23,426 nt of DNA from Archangium sp. (GTDB taxonomy: Bacteria > Myxococcota > Myxococcia > Myxococcales > Myxococcaceae). The notes below the pieces were generated by a model that worked only from the letters and a program-made list of their open reading frames with translations, was not told the DNA's origin and made no database searches. The stretch is from assembly GCA_016793585.1 (NCBI GenBank), contig JAEUJR010000538.1:1-23426 (forward strand), given 5' to 3'. The position numbers and the translations under genes are program-made. Shown piece by piece: positions 1 to 7,295 of this stretch. How positions within the stretch are numbered: position 1 is the stretch's first letter; each line of letters opens with the position of its first letter.

Positions 1-414
1 CAGCCCGACTCCACCATCACCATCAAGGACAACCGCATCGCCTACAACGGCGTCGGCATCACCTTCGTGGGCGACAAGGCTGGCACCCTCATCGAGGGCA
101 ACGTCTTCGAAGGCAACATCGACAACATCGGGAAGAGCGGCGGCGGCGGCACGACGGGCAACGTCTTTCGCGCCAACTATTGGGACGACTACCAGGGCTT
201 CGACCGCGACGGCGACGCAGTGGGCGACACGGCGTACGAGCTCTACGCCTACTCCGACCGCCTGTGGATGGAGGAGCCCTCGGCGCGCTTCTTCAAGAAC
301 GCGCCGTTGATGGAGGCCATCGACTTTCTCGAGCGGCTCGCTCCGTTCTCGGCGCCCGAGCTGCTGGTGCGTGACGAGGCGCCCCGCTTCGTGAAGCCGG
401 CGGTGACGCCATGA
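1..414 (+). CDS. nosD: NosD-like copper/maturation protein, 3' part only (first nosD copy)
   Basis: The reading frame is open from the first base of the window, so only the C-terminal ~137 residues are visible and the start lies upstream. NosD is a periplasmic right-handed beta-helix protein of the CASH/NosD family that works with the NosFY ABC transporter in assembling the copper-sulfur site of nitrous oxide reductase. The visible part has beta-helix rungs (N-N-I/V-F, G-N-x-F patterns) followed by the typical C-terminal block WDDYxGFDRDGDxVGD and an FF-N-AP...DFLERLAPF tail. Both blocks recur in the second nosD copy at 4342-5607. The stop overlaps the nosG start by 4 bp (ATGA at 411-414), which implies translational coupling. 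The family call is well supported; the upstream extent is unknown. Confidence 0.88.
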   Translation, partial: QPDSTITIKDNRIAYNGVGITFVGDKAGTLIEGNVFEGNIDNIGKSGGGGTTGNVFRANYWDDYQGFDRDGDAVGDTAYELYAYSDRLWMEEPSARFFKNAPLMEAIDFLERLAPFSAPELLVRDEAPRFVKPAVTP

Positions 415-1226
415 GTGACGCGCCGAAGCCGAGCGATGCCCGCAAGCAGGAGCAGCGCCGCAAGCTGTTGCAGGCCGCCGCGGTCGGGTGTGGCGTCGTC
501 GGGTTGTCGCTGACGGGCTTGCTGCCAGTGCTCACGCGCGAGGAGCAGCGCCTTCGCCCGCCCGGCGCGCTCGACGAACACGACTTTCTCGCGTCGTGCA
601 TCAAGTGTGGCCAGTGTGTACAGGTTTGTCCCGTCAATGCGCTGAAGCCGGCCGACCTGCTCGACGGGTTTGGCGTGGGCGTGCCCTTCATCGACCCGCG
701 CCGGCAGGCCTGTGACTTCTCGTGTGACGTCGGCCAGTGCATTCTCGCCTGCCCGACCGGCGCGCTCACGTACCACAAGCCCGAGTTCCTGCCGGTGCGC
801 GAGGGCATGAAGGTGCCCGCGCCGCCGGTGCTGCTGGCGAAAGAGAAGGAGCCCGAGCCGAACCTCAACTTCTCGGAGCGCATGGGCGTGGCGAGGTTGG
901 CGCGGCCCGAAGCGTGTCTGTCGGTGCGGGGCGAAGGCGTGAAGGGCAGCGCGCGGGGCGAGTCGTTCAAAGGCAAGAAGCGGTGGACCGAGGTCGACCG
1001 CTGGGCGCCGGTGCCGGTGAAGGACCACGCCTACGACCTCGAGCGCTGCGACCTCTGCGTGCGCGAGTGCCCCATCAAGGGCGCCATCAGCCTCGAGCTG
1101 GTGAATGGCAAACCCACCCCCGTGGTGCACGAGGCCTGCGTCGGCTGCGGCGTCTGCGAGATGATGTGCCCTGCCGAGCCCGCGGCCATCGTCATCGACG
1201 CCCAGCGCCCCTGGAGCCCGTCATGA
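411..1226 (+). CDS. nosG: NosG: NapG-like multi-[4Fe-4S] ferredoxin of a clade II nos operon
   Basis: 271 aa, MauM/NapG ferredoxin family. The N-terminus has a twin-arginine-type signal (RRKLLQ, residues 16-21) before a hydrophobic stretch (22-41), so it is probably exported by Tat. Cysteine groups are C63/66/69/73 (CxxCxxCxxxCP), C101/105/110/114, C213/216/220 and C243/246/249/253, enough for about four iron-sulfur clusters. The third group has only three cysteines in register; C169 upstream might complete it. In clade II nos operons NosG and NosH are thought to pass electrons from quinol towards nitrous oxide reductase or its maturation. The gene overlaps nosD at its start and nosH at its end (ATGA at 1223-1226). 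It could be called napG in isolation, but the neighbours nosD, F, L and Y make nosG the better name. Confidence 0.87.
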   Translation: MSDAPKPSDARKQEQRRKLLQAAAVGCGVVGLSLTGLLPVLTREEQRLRPPGALDEHDFLASCIKCGQCVQVCPVNALKPADLLDGFGVGVPFIDPRRQACDFSCDVGQCILACPTGALTYHKPEFLPVREGMKVPAPPVLLAKEKEPEPNLNFSERMGVARLARPEACLSVRGEGVKGSARGESFKGKKRWTEVDRWAPVPVKDHAYDLERCDLCVRECPIKGAISLELVNGKPTPVVHEACVGCGVCEMMCPAEPAAIVIDAQRPWSPS

Positions 1227-2227
1227 ATCGCACGCTCGACCAGCTGCGCATCATGTTCGGCGGAGAGCCGCGCAAACCCGAGCCACAGGACTACACACCG
1301 GGCGCGAGGCACCTTCACGCGACGAAGAAGCTCAAGAAGCAGGACTTCGTCGACATGGAGGCGCGCGACGCCGCGTACCGGAAGCGCAAGACCTGGAAGA
1401 AGCGCCGCTGGGCCGTGCTCGTCAGCGTGAACCTGATGTTCATGCTGTCGTACTGGGTCGACGTGCAGTTGGTCGAAGGCTCGCTCTCGGGCAGCCGCTT
1501 TCTCGGCTTTCACATGATTGACCTGAACGCCGCGCTCGGGCTGATGCTCGCCCACAAACACATCATCGTGAACCTGCTCATCGGCACCGCGACGGTGGGG
1601 CTCGTCTGGTTCCTGCTCGGCGGGCGCAGCTTCTGCTCGTGGGTGTGCCCGTACCACCTGCTCTCGGAGTGGGCCGAGCAGCTGCACCTCTTTCTCGCGA
1701 AGAAGAAGCTCGTCAAAGACCACCCGCTGCACCGGGGCCTGCGCACCGTCGTCTGGGCGTCGTTCGCGTTGCTCGCCTACGGCACCGGCTACACCGTCTA
1801 CGAGACCATCTCACCGACCGGCATCGTCTCGCGCTCACTCATCTACGGCCCGGGTCTCGCGTTCGGGTGGGTGGCGGCCCTGCTCGCGTTCGAGGTGCTC
1901 TACTCACGGCGCGCCTGGTGCCGGTACCTCTGCCCGGTGGGGCTCACCTACGGCGTCGTCGGCACGCTCTCGCCCGTCACCATTCACTACGACCTCGAGA
2001 AGTGCGCGCACGAAGGGGAGTGCCGCAAGGTCTGCCTCGTACCCCACGTGCTCGACCACATCGTCAAGGGCCGCGCGCCTTCGGAGCACCTGACCGTGGG
2101 CCCCGACTGCACCCGCTGCGGCATGTGCGTCGACGTCTGCCCGGGCGGAGCGCTCACGTTCTCCATCGCAGGTGTCACGAAGCCGCCGGCGCCTGCCGAC
2201 TCCACGAACGAAGGGAAGCCCTCATGA
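1223..2227 (+). CDS. nosH: NosH: NapH/NosR-like membrane iron-sulfur protein
   Basis: 334 aa. The start is the ATG at 1223, overlapping the nosG stop; a longer in-frame extension upstream lies inside nosG and is rejected. A basic cytoplasmic N-terminus (~70 residues) precedes about four membrane segments (for example WAVLVSVNLMFML and IIVNLLIGTATVGLVWFLL). Two CxxxCP motifs typical of NapH/NosR follow the membrane segments (FCSWVCP and WCRYLCP). The C-terminal part carries ferredoxin-type cysteines: CxxxxxCxxxC around CAHEGECRKVC, then CTRCGMCVDVCP. The family oxidises quinol or relays electrons across the membrane to periplasmic ferredoxin partners, here presumably NosG. The next gene, nosF, starts inside its stop codon (ATGA at 2224-2227). 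The family assignment is firm; the precise electron route is inferred. Confidence 0.87.
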   Translation: MNRTLDQLRIMFGGEPRKPEPQDYTPGARHLHATKKLKKQDFVDMEARDAAYRKRKTWKKRRWAVLVSVNLMFMLSYWVDVQLVEGSLSGSRFLGFHMIDLNAALGLMLAHKHIIVNLLIGTATVGLVWFLLGGRSFCSWVCPYHLLSEWAEQLHLFLAKKKLVKDHPLHRGLRTVVWASFALLAYGTGYTVYETISPTGIVSRSLIYGPGLAFGWVAALLAFEVLYSRRAWCRYLCPVGLTYGVVGTLSPVTIHYDLEKCAHEGECRKVCLVPHVLDHIVKGRAPSEHLTVGPDCTRCGMCVDVCPGGALTFSIAGVTKPPAPADSTNEGKPS

Positions 2228-3096
2228 TTCGCCTTCAGGCCCTCACGAAGGTCTTCAAGAAGCTCAAGGTGCTCGACGCGCTCGAGCTGAACGTCGCCGA
2301 GGGTGAGCGCATCGCCCTCGTCGGCTCCAACGGCGCCGGCAAGACGACGATGATTCGTTGCCTGCTCGGCGAGTACACGTTCGCCGGGTCGGTCGAGCTT
2401 GGTGGCAAGAGCCCGCGCGCGCACCGCAGCGAGGTGCTCAAGAAGGTCGGCTTCGTGCCGCAGCTGCCGCCGCCGCTGAAGATGCCCGTCAACGAGCTGC
2501 TGCGCTTCTCGGCCGCCGTGTCTGGCACGAAGGTGTCGGCCATCGAAGACCTCGCCAGCCGCCTCGGCCTCGACGTGAAGCGCTTCGCCTCGCAGCCCTT
2601 CGTGAAGCTCTCGGGCGGGCAGAAGCAGAAGCTGCTCATCGCCATCGCGCTGGGCCGCGACGCCGAGCTGCTCATCATGGACGAGCCCGCGGCCAACCTC
2701 GACCCCGAGGCGCGCCACGTCTTCTTCACCCTGTTGGCCGAACGCGCCGCGAAGGCGACGATGATCATCTCGAGCCACCGCCTCGACGAGGTCGCAGCGC
2801 TGGTGAACCGCGTCATCGAGCTCGACCGCGGCAAGGTGGTGCTCGACGACCGCGTGGCCGACGCGCCGCTGACCGGCGTGCTCTCCTGCAGCGTGGTCTT
2901 GCGAAGAGCCGACGCCGCCATCGCGAAGGCGTTGACCGAGTGGGGCTTCGGCCCGGTGAACGACGGCCTCGAGTGGGCAGGCACGGTCGCCGGCCCAGAC
3001 CGGCTGCGCTTCATGGGCATGCTCTCGCGCTACGTCGGGCTGCTCACGCGGGTCTCGCTCGAGGAGCAGGCCGTCGCGTTGAGGGTCGTGTCATGA
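2224..3096 (+). CDS. nosF: NosF: ABC transporter ATP-binding protein for NosZ maturation
   Basis: 290 aa. The start is the ATG at 2224, overlapping the nosH stop. A complete ABC ATPase domain is visible: Walker A GSNGAGKTT (34-42), Q-loop Gln80, signature LSGGQ (129-133), Walker B LLIMDEP with D153 and E154, and H-loop His185. About 80 further residues form a C-terminal extension. NosF supplies ATP hydrolysis for the NosDFY complex, which energises delivery to or remodelling of nitrous oxide reductase during Cu-S site assembly. The membrane partner NosY is encoded two genes downstream, with nosL between. The nosL start overlaps the nosF stop (ATGA at 3093-3096). Many ABC ATPases look alike, but the location between nosH and nosL/nosY makes the assignment secure. 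Confidence 0.9.
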   Translation: MIRLQALTKVFKKLKVLDALELNVAEGERIALVGSNGAGKTTMIRCLLGEYTFAGSVELGGKSPRAHRSEVLKKVGFVPQLPPPLKMPVNELLRFSAAVSGTKVSAIEDLASRLGLDVKRFASQPFVKLSGGQKQKLLIAIALGRDAELLIMDEPAANLDPEARHVFFTLLAERAAKATMIISSHRLDEVAALVNRVIELDRGKVVLDDRVADAPLTGVLSCSVVLRRADAAIAKALTEWGFGPVNDGLEWAGTVAGPDRLRFMGMLSRYVGLLTRVSLEEQAVALRVVS

Positions 3097-3500
3097 GGCC
3101 CCTCGTCTTCGCCCTGTTGCTCGGGTGCACGCAGGCTGGCGATGGCCCGGTGAAAATCATGTGGGACCGCGACGTGTGCCGGTCGTGCAGCATGGTCATC
3201 TCGGACCATCACTTCGCCGCGCAGGTGCGGGGCGGCCCGAAACGCACGGTGGTGAAGTTCGACGACGTGGGCTGCGCGATGAAGTGGCTCGACCAGCAGC
3301 CCTGGGCCGACGAGCCGGCGACGCAGGTGTGGGTCGCGCGGCAGACCGACGGCGAGTGGCTCGATGGCAAGACAGCCCGGTACGTGAGCGGCAAGACGTC
3401 GCCCATGGGCTTCAACTTCGGCGCGGTCGACCCCGGCGCCGATGGCAATGATTACCAAACCCAGCGAGCGGCCGTTCGGGCCTTCGCGCAGAGACACTGA
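3093..3500 (+). CDS. nosL: NosL: copper chaperone lipoprotein
   Basis: 135 aa. The start is the ATG at 3093, in a 4-bp overlap with nosF. A short signal ends in the lipobox LLGC with lipidated Cys12, so the protein should be anchored to a membrane facing the periplasm. The NosL signature follows: CRSCSMVISD with C29, C32 and M34, then a FDDVGC-type block, and a Y-V-S-G-K...PMGFNFGA block. NosL binds Cu(I) and hands it to the nitrous oxide reductase assembly system (NosD/NosZ). It sits between nosF and nosY, as in several nos operons. Length and motifs are normal for the family. Confidence 0.9.
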   Translation: MRPLVFALLLGCTQAGDGPVKIMWDRDVCRSCSMVISDHHFAAQVRGGPKRTVVKFDDVGCAMKWLDQQPWADEPATQVWVARQTDGEWLDGKTARYVSGKTSPMGFNFGAVDPGADGNDYQTQRAAVRAFAQRH

Positions 3501-3510
3501 GGAGCCACCA

Positions 3511-4338
3511 ATGGGACACCTGGCCATGACCGCGAGGCTCGACGTCGCCGAGTCCGTGCGTGCGAAGTGGTTCTTCGTCTACTCGCTCATCTTCGGTGGC
3601 ATCGTGGCCGCCTTCTTCGCGTTCGGCGTCACCGAGTCACGCGTGCTGGGCTTCATGGGGCTGTCGCGCCTGCTGGTCACCTACATCCAGCTCGCGATGG
3701 CCATCATGCCCATCTTCATTCTGTTGACGACGGTGCGCAGCGTCGCCGGAGACCGTGAAGCAGGTGTCTTCGAGTACCTGCTCTCGCTGCCCGTCTCGCT
3801 GTCGAGCTGGTACTGGGGCCGCCTCGTCGGCCGCTTCCTCACGGTGTTTCTGCCCGTCTTCCTCGCCATGCTCGGCGCGGCGCTGTGGGCCACCTTCAAG
3901 GACATCGAGGTGCCGTGGCGCATGTTCGGCATCTACACGGGCCAGCTCGCCGCCATGTCGTGGTGCTTTCTCGGGTTGGGCATGCTGCTGTCGACGTTCG
4001 CGCGCTCGACCGACGTCGCGCAGGGCTCGGCCTTCGTGTTGTGGCTGACGTGTCTGCTGTTCCTCGACCTCATTCTGCTCGGCGTGCTCATTCAGGGCCG
4101 CATGCCGGCCGAGAGCGTGGTTGCGATTGCGCTCGTCAACCCGCTGCAGGTGTTCAGAACTGGCGCGCTCATGTTGTTCGACCCGCAGCTCGTCGTCTTC
4201 GGGCCAGCTGCGTTCGTCATCTACGATTGGTTCGGCGGCTCGAGGTTCATCATCTATTCGATGGTGTACCCGGCGCTCCTCGGCACCCTCACCGCGGCCA
4301 TCGGGTACGCAAACTTCCGGCGCGGCGACCTGGTCTGA
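3511..4338 (+). CDS. nosY: NosY: ABC transporter permease for NosZ maturation
   Basis: 275 aa. The ATG at 3511 is preferred because GGAG at 3501-3504 lies 6 bases upstream. A longer in-frame start at 3442 would lie inside nosL and lacks such a site; the ATG at 3526 is also possible. The sequence is an ABC-2 type permease with about six membrane segments: the first near residues 20-40, one at ~50-70, then the conserved D-R-E-x-G-x-x-E-Y-L-L-S coupling region, and four more up to the C-terminus. It forms the membrane part of the NosDFY complex with NosF. There is a 10-bp gap from nosL, and the next gene starts 3 bases after the stop. Assignment relies on topology, the D-R-E-G-x-F-E type motif and context. 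Confidence 0.87.
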   Translation: MGHLAMTARLDVAESVRAKWFFVYSLIFGGIVAAFFAFGVTESRVLGFMGLSRLLVTYIQLAMAIMPIFILLTTVRSVAGDREAGVFEYLLSLPVSLSSWYWGRLVGRFLTVFLPVFLAMLGAALWATFKDIEVPWRMFGIYTGQLAAMSWCFLGLGMLLSTFARSTDVAQGSAFVLWLTCLLFLDLILLGVLIQGRMPAESVVAIALVNPLQVFRTGALMLFDPQLVVFGPAAFVIYDWFGGSRFIIYSMVYPALLGTLTAAIGYANFRRGDLV

Positions 4339-4341
4339 CGC

Positions 4342-5607
4342 GTGCGGGTGCTCCTCGCCAGCGTGTTGCTGTCGTGTGGCGCGCCGGCGCCTTCGGCCGA
4401 CGCCGTCTCGAGCACCAACCCGCTCCAACCCCTCGTCGACGCCGCGCCCGAAGGCTCGGTGCTGACGGTGCCCGACGGCGTGTGGGCAGGGCCCGTCGTC
4501 ATCGCGAAGCCGCTGACGGTGCAGGGCTCGGGTGCGACGGTGGTGACCGGCAACGGCAAGGGCACCGTCATCACCATCGCGGCGCCTGGCGTCGTGCTGC
4601 GGTGGCTCCGTGTCACGGGCAGCGGCGCGAGCCACGACGCGATGGACGCCGCGGTGCTCGTCGAGGCCGATGACGTGCGCGTCGAGCACTGCGCCCTCGA
4701 CGACGTGCTCTTCGGCGTCTTCGTGAAGGCCGCGAAGCGCGCGCTCGTCTGCGGCAACGACATCACCTCGAAGCTCGAAGACCACAGCCTGCGCGGCGAC
4801 GGTGTGCGCGTGTGGAACGGCAGCGGCAACCACGTGTTCGGCAACGACGTGGTGAACGCGCGCGACGTCACGCTCGCGAACTGCAGAGACAACCTCGTCT
4901 CGCACAACCGCATTCGGGGCGGCCGCTACGGACTGCAGCTGGTGTTCGCTCCGCACAACGTCATCGAAGACAACGTCGTCGACTCCAACCTCACTGGCAT
5001 CGCAGTGCTGTACTCGAACGACGTCGTCATTCGCCGCAACGTGGTGCAGCACTCGCGCGGCGTCTCGGGCACCGGCCTCACCTTCAAGGAGTCGGGCCAG
5101 GCCATCGTCGAAGACAACGACGTCATTCACTGCGCCGTCGGGGCGCGCACCAACTCGCCCACCTCGCCCGACGCCATCATCTCGTTCAGCCGCAACCGCT
5201 TCGCCCACAACGTCGCCGGCATGGACTTCTACGGTGAGAACGGCGGCCACGTCATTCACGGCAATCGGTTCGAGCGAAACCTGACGCAGGTGACCGTCAG
5301 CGCGGCCATGAGCGCGCGTGGCAATGATTGGCGAGACAACGCGTGGGACGACTACGAGGGCTTCGACCGCGACGGTGATGGGGTGGGTGACACGCCCCAC
5401 GACGTCTACGCCTTCGCCGACCGCATCTGGCAGGAGACGCCGCAGGCCACCTTCTTTCGCAACGCGCCCGCGCTCGAGCTGCTCGACTTTCTCGAGCGTC
5501 TCGCGCCCTTCGCGTCGCCCGAGCTCACGCTGTCAGACCCGTCACCCCGCGTCGGCGCCGCGCCGCCCTCGGCTCCACGGCCAGAGTTCCACCCGTCGTG
5601 CCCCTGA
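4342..5607 (+). CDS. nosD: Second NosD-like beta-helix lipoprotein
   Basis: 421 aa, GTG start 3 bases after the nosY stop. The N-terminus (MRVLLASVLLSCG) ends in a lipobox, L-L-S-C, so this copy is predicted to be a lipoprotein; the first copy's N-terminus is not visible. The body is a NosD/CASH-type parallel beta-helix with repeated rungs (D-D-V-x-V-E-x-C, G-N-D-I, H-N-x-I patterns, roughly residues 60-330). It ends in the WDDYEGFDRDGDGVGDT block and an FF-R-NAP...DFLERLAPF tail, both also found in the first copy. Expected role: periplasmic partner of NosFY in building the copper-sulfur centre of nitrous oxide reductase. Two NosD copies bracketing nosGHFLY is unusual. They may be redundant or act on different targets. 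Confidence 0.87.
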   Translation: MRVLLASVLLSCGAPAPSADAVSSTNPLQPLVDAAPEGSVLTVPDGVWAGPVVIAKPLTVQGSGATVVTGNGKGTVITIAAPGVVLRWLRVTGSGASHDAMDAAVLVEADDVRVEHCALDDVLFGVFVKAAKRALVCGNDITSKLEDHSLRGDGVRVWNGSGNHVFGNDVVNARDVTLANCRDNLVSHNRIRGGRYGLQLVFAPHNVIEDNVVDSNLTGIAVLYSNDVVIRRNVVQHSRGVSGTGLTFKESGQAIVEDNDVIHCAVGARTNSPTSPDAIISFSRNRFAHNVAGMDFYGENGGHVIHGNRFERNLTQVTVSAAMSARGNDWRDNAWDDYEGFDRDGDGVGDTPHDVYAFADRIWQETPQATFFRNAPALELLDFLERLAPFASPELTLSDPSPRVGAAPPSAPRPEFHPSCP

Positions 5608-5616
5608 AGAGAACCC

Positions 5617-6123
5617 ATGCTCACGACCCTCGTCTGTCTCGCGCTCTCGCAGAACATGCCTGCCCTCGACGTCACGCAGGGCAATCACCGCATTCACGAC
5701 ATTGCGAAGACGGGCACCGGAGAGCAGCTGAAGGCGCTGCTCGCGAAAGAACCCTCGCTGCTCAACCTGAAGAACGTGCGCGGCTCGACGCCGCTGCACC
5801 TCGCAGCCATCAACCCCGACGGCACGGTGATGGAGTCGCTGCTCGCTGCGGGGGCCGACGTGAACGTCGCCGATGAAGAGGGCTTCACGCCGCTGCACAT
5901 GGCCGCGTTCCACCGGCAGGCCGACTACGCGCTGCTCCTGCTCGAGGCGGGCGCCGACGTGAACGCGAAGACGGTCTCGGGCCGCACGCCGCTGTCGATG
6001 GCCGAGAAGGCACGCGCCGACGAGACGAGCGGTGTCATCTCGTTGTGGATTCTGAAGGGCTGCAAGCCGAAGCAGGGCTGCGGCATCGGCACCACGCGCG
6101 CCGTGAAGAAGCTGGTGAAGTGA
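5617..6123 (+). CDS. Exported ankyrin-repeat protein
   Basis: 168 aa, ATG nine bases after the second nosD stop, so it is probably the last gene of the nos operon. The first ~17 residues form a short signal-peptide-like stretch (MLTTLVCLALSQNMPA), suggesting export. Three ankyrin repeats follow, with G-x-T-P-L-H-x-A-A consensus at about residues 65-75 and 98-107, A-G-A-D-V-N helices at the ends of the repeats, and a third degenerate repeat (G-R-T-P-L-S-M-A). The tail has two cysteines (GCKPKQGCG) and is basic. Ankyrin repeats bind proteins, so a scaffold or chaperone role in the periplasm is plausible, but no partner can be read from the sequence. It converges with the next gene, leaving only 4 bases between the stops. 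Confidence 0.8.
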   Translation: MLTTLVCLALSQNMPALDVTQGNHRIHDIAKTGTGEQLKALLAKEPSLLNLKNVRGSTPLHLAAINPDGTVMESLLAAGADVNVADEEGFTPLHMAAFHRQADYALLLLEAGADVNAKTVSGRTPLSMAEKARADETSGVISLWILKGCKPKQGCGIGTTRAVKKLVK

Positions 6124-6127
6124 TGCT

Positions 6128-6433
6128 TCAGGCCCGTGGTTGCTTCCCGCCATACCGTGCGCGCAGCTGCGCTTCGCGCTTCTCTCCGCGCACCTTCGCG
6201 CGCGCGAGCTCTTCTTCACGCGTGTGCGGCGGGCCGTGCACCTCGAGCGAGTCGAACAGGTCTTGCGTCACCTTCACGACCTGCTTCACCGCGCGCTCGA
6301 ACGCGACCTCGTTGTGCTTCGCCGGCTTGTTCATGCCGGTCAGCTTGCGGACGAACTGCAGCGCCGACGCCTCGATCTCCTGCTGCGTCGCGGGGGGCTC
6401 GAAGTGATGCAGGCGGCGAATGTTGCGGCACAT
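6128..6433 (-). CDS. DUF2277 family protein
   Basis: 101 aa, minus strand. The ATG at 6433-6431 is preceded by GGAGG (complement of 6440-6444) with 6-base spacing, a strong ribosome site. The N-terminus MCRNIRxLHHFEPPAT is the hallmark of the DUF2277 family: small soluble cytoplasmic proteins of unknown function found in many actinobacteria and proteobacteria. The rest is mostly helical, with a Lys/Arg/Glu-rich C-terminus (residues 70-101). It is transcribed away from the CXXCH lipoprotein gene at 6503, with about 70 bases between their starts, and towards the ankyrin gene. No biochemical role can be proposed from the sequence. Confidence 0.87.
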   Translation of the reverse strand: MCRNIRRLHHFEPPATQQEIEASALQFVRKLTGMNKPAKHNEVAFERAVKQVVKVTQDLFDSLEVHGPPHTREEELARAKVRGEKREAQLRARYGGKQPRA

Positions 6434-6453
6434 GGACGACCTCCGGAGCTCGG

Positions 6454-6467
6454 TTGTCGCAGATCAA
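6454..6467. promoter_or_regulatory. Candidate FNR-like binding site
   Basis: The 14-mer TTGTCGCAGATCAA matches the FNR/Crp-type consensus TTGAT-N4-ATCAA in 8 of 10 defined positions, with a perfect right half. It lies in the 69-base divergent gap, centred about 42 bases upstream of the GTG of the CXXCH lipoprotein. An FNR-type regulator with the matching recognition helix (ExxSR) is encoded at 13905-14624. This is a single-site match by eye, so it is only a hypothesis. Confidence 0.35.
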
Positions 6468-6502
6468 CACCTCACTTTCGACGGCTCGTCTACGCTTCGC
6501 GC

Positions 6503-7207
6503 GTGTCGAGGTGGCTGATCATCACGTTTCTACTCGCGGGCTGTGGGCCGCCGGTGACGACGGTGCCCGACGCGGGCCAGTGGTTCGACGACGACTTCGC
6601 AGGGTGTCGCATCGGTGGCACGGCGCCGCAGTCGGTCGACGACGTCATCGCGCGCATCAACGCCCTGCCGATGCCGGTGAGCGTCGCGTGCTTCACCGCG
6701 AGCCTGCCGCGCCCGCTCTCGCTCGTGGCCACCTCGAGCCGCTTCAGCGCCCAGCCCGCGGGCAGCGCCGAAGACCCGAGGTTGTTCCTCTTCACGGGCA
6801 ACGCGGTGCTCAGCATCGTCACGGGTGGCGACGGCAAAGACCTGCTCGAGGTCGGAGAGCTCGTCACGCCCAGCCGCACCCTGAAGGCCGAGTTCAAGTT
6901 TCCCGTGACGTCGCCCATCACGCGCGAGGCCGGGTACGCACACCTCGACTACATTCCCTCGAGCACCACGTGCGGGCTGTGTCACAGCGGCGAGCAGCCT
7001 CACCCCGCGCACCCGATGGCGAGGGTGTCACTCGCGCTGCGGCCTCCCGCGCGCACCAGCGTCACGCTCGAGAGCGCCCGCCGGTTCGCCAGCTCTTGTG
7101 ACCGCGAGACCCAGCGAGACCGATGCCTGCGCTGGGCGAGCGTCTTCGGCTTCGGTGCCGTCGCCGACGGGGCCTTTCCGCCCGAGTTCGGCGACTTCAT
7201 CAAGTAG
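6503..7207 (+). CDS. Lipoprotein with one CXXCH haem-binding motif
   Basis: 234 aa from the GTG at 6503. This start gives a clean lipoprotein signal (MSRWLIITFLLAGCG, lipobox L-A-G-C, Cys14); upstream in-frame codons overlap the DUF2277 gene and lack a signal. No good Shine-Dalgarno sequence is visible. One CXXCH motif (CGLCH, around residue 160) is followed by a His/Pro-rich stretch (SGEQPHPAHP). That suggests covalent attachment of one c-type haem, with the axial Met/His not certain. The first ~150 residues match no family I recognise, though they have a compact beta-rich look. A role as a small electron carrier is possible in this denitrification-like setting. It might instead be a non-haem protein with a chance CXXCH. 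Confidence 0.72.
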   Translation: MSRWLIITFLLAGCGPPVTTVPDAGQWFDDDFAGCRIGGTAPQSVDDVIARINALPMPVSVACFTASLPRPLSLVATSSRFSAQPAGSAEDPRLFLFTGNAVLSIVTGGDGKDLLEVGELVTPSRTLKAEFKFPVTSPITREAGYAHLDYIPSSTTCGLCHSGEQPHPAHPMARVSLALRPPARTSVTLESARRFASSCDRETQRDRCLRWASVFGFGAVADGAFPPEFGDFIK

Positions 7208-7230
7208 TCACGTTTCATGTTGTTTCAGAA

Positions 7231-7244
7231 GGGAACGCGTTCCC
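7231..7244. promoter_or_regulatory. Perfect 14-bp palindrome upstream of the Fe-S repair operon
   Basis: GGGAACGCGTTCCC is a perfect inverted repeat lying 52 bases before the ATG of the RIC-like gene. Two copies of GTTTCA (7212-7217 and 7222-7227), one helical turn apart, sit just upstream. There is no T-run, so an operator is more likely than a terminator for the preceding gene. The binding protein is unknown; the site does not resemble the FNR consensus. Confidence 0.4.
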
Positions 7245-7295
7245 GCCGCGCCCAGAGGGAGCGGGGCTGGCACAGCGGCTGCTTCGAGCGACGTC

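Noticed and set aside
249..1130. Minus-strand open frame opposite nosG
   Set aside because: nosG has intact ferredoxin cysteine motifs and overlaps correctly with its neighbours; the antisense frame has no features.
3442..3510. Earlier in-frame start for nosY
   Set aside because: It lies inside nosL, has no ribosome site, and adds a charged stretch before the membrane segment. The ATG at 3511 has GGAG at good spacing.
4600..5300. Repetitive rungs in nosD suggesting a DNA repeat or CRISPR-like array
   Set aside because: The periodicity is in the protein (beta-helix rungs with G-N-x-I patterns); the DNA has no conserved direct repeats with unique spacers.
3637..5400. 587-codon minus-strand open frame opposite nosY and nosD
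   Set aside because: Its composition is dominated by Val/Ala/Asp/His/Arg with no domain. It is the shadow of two well-supported plus-strand genes.
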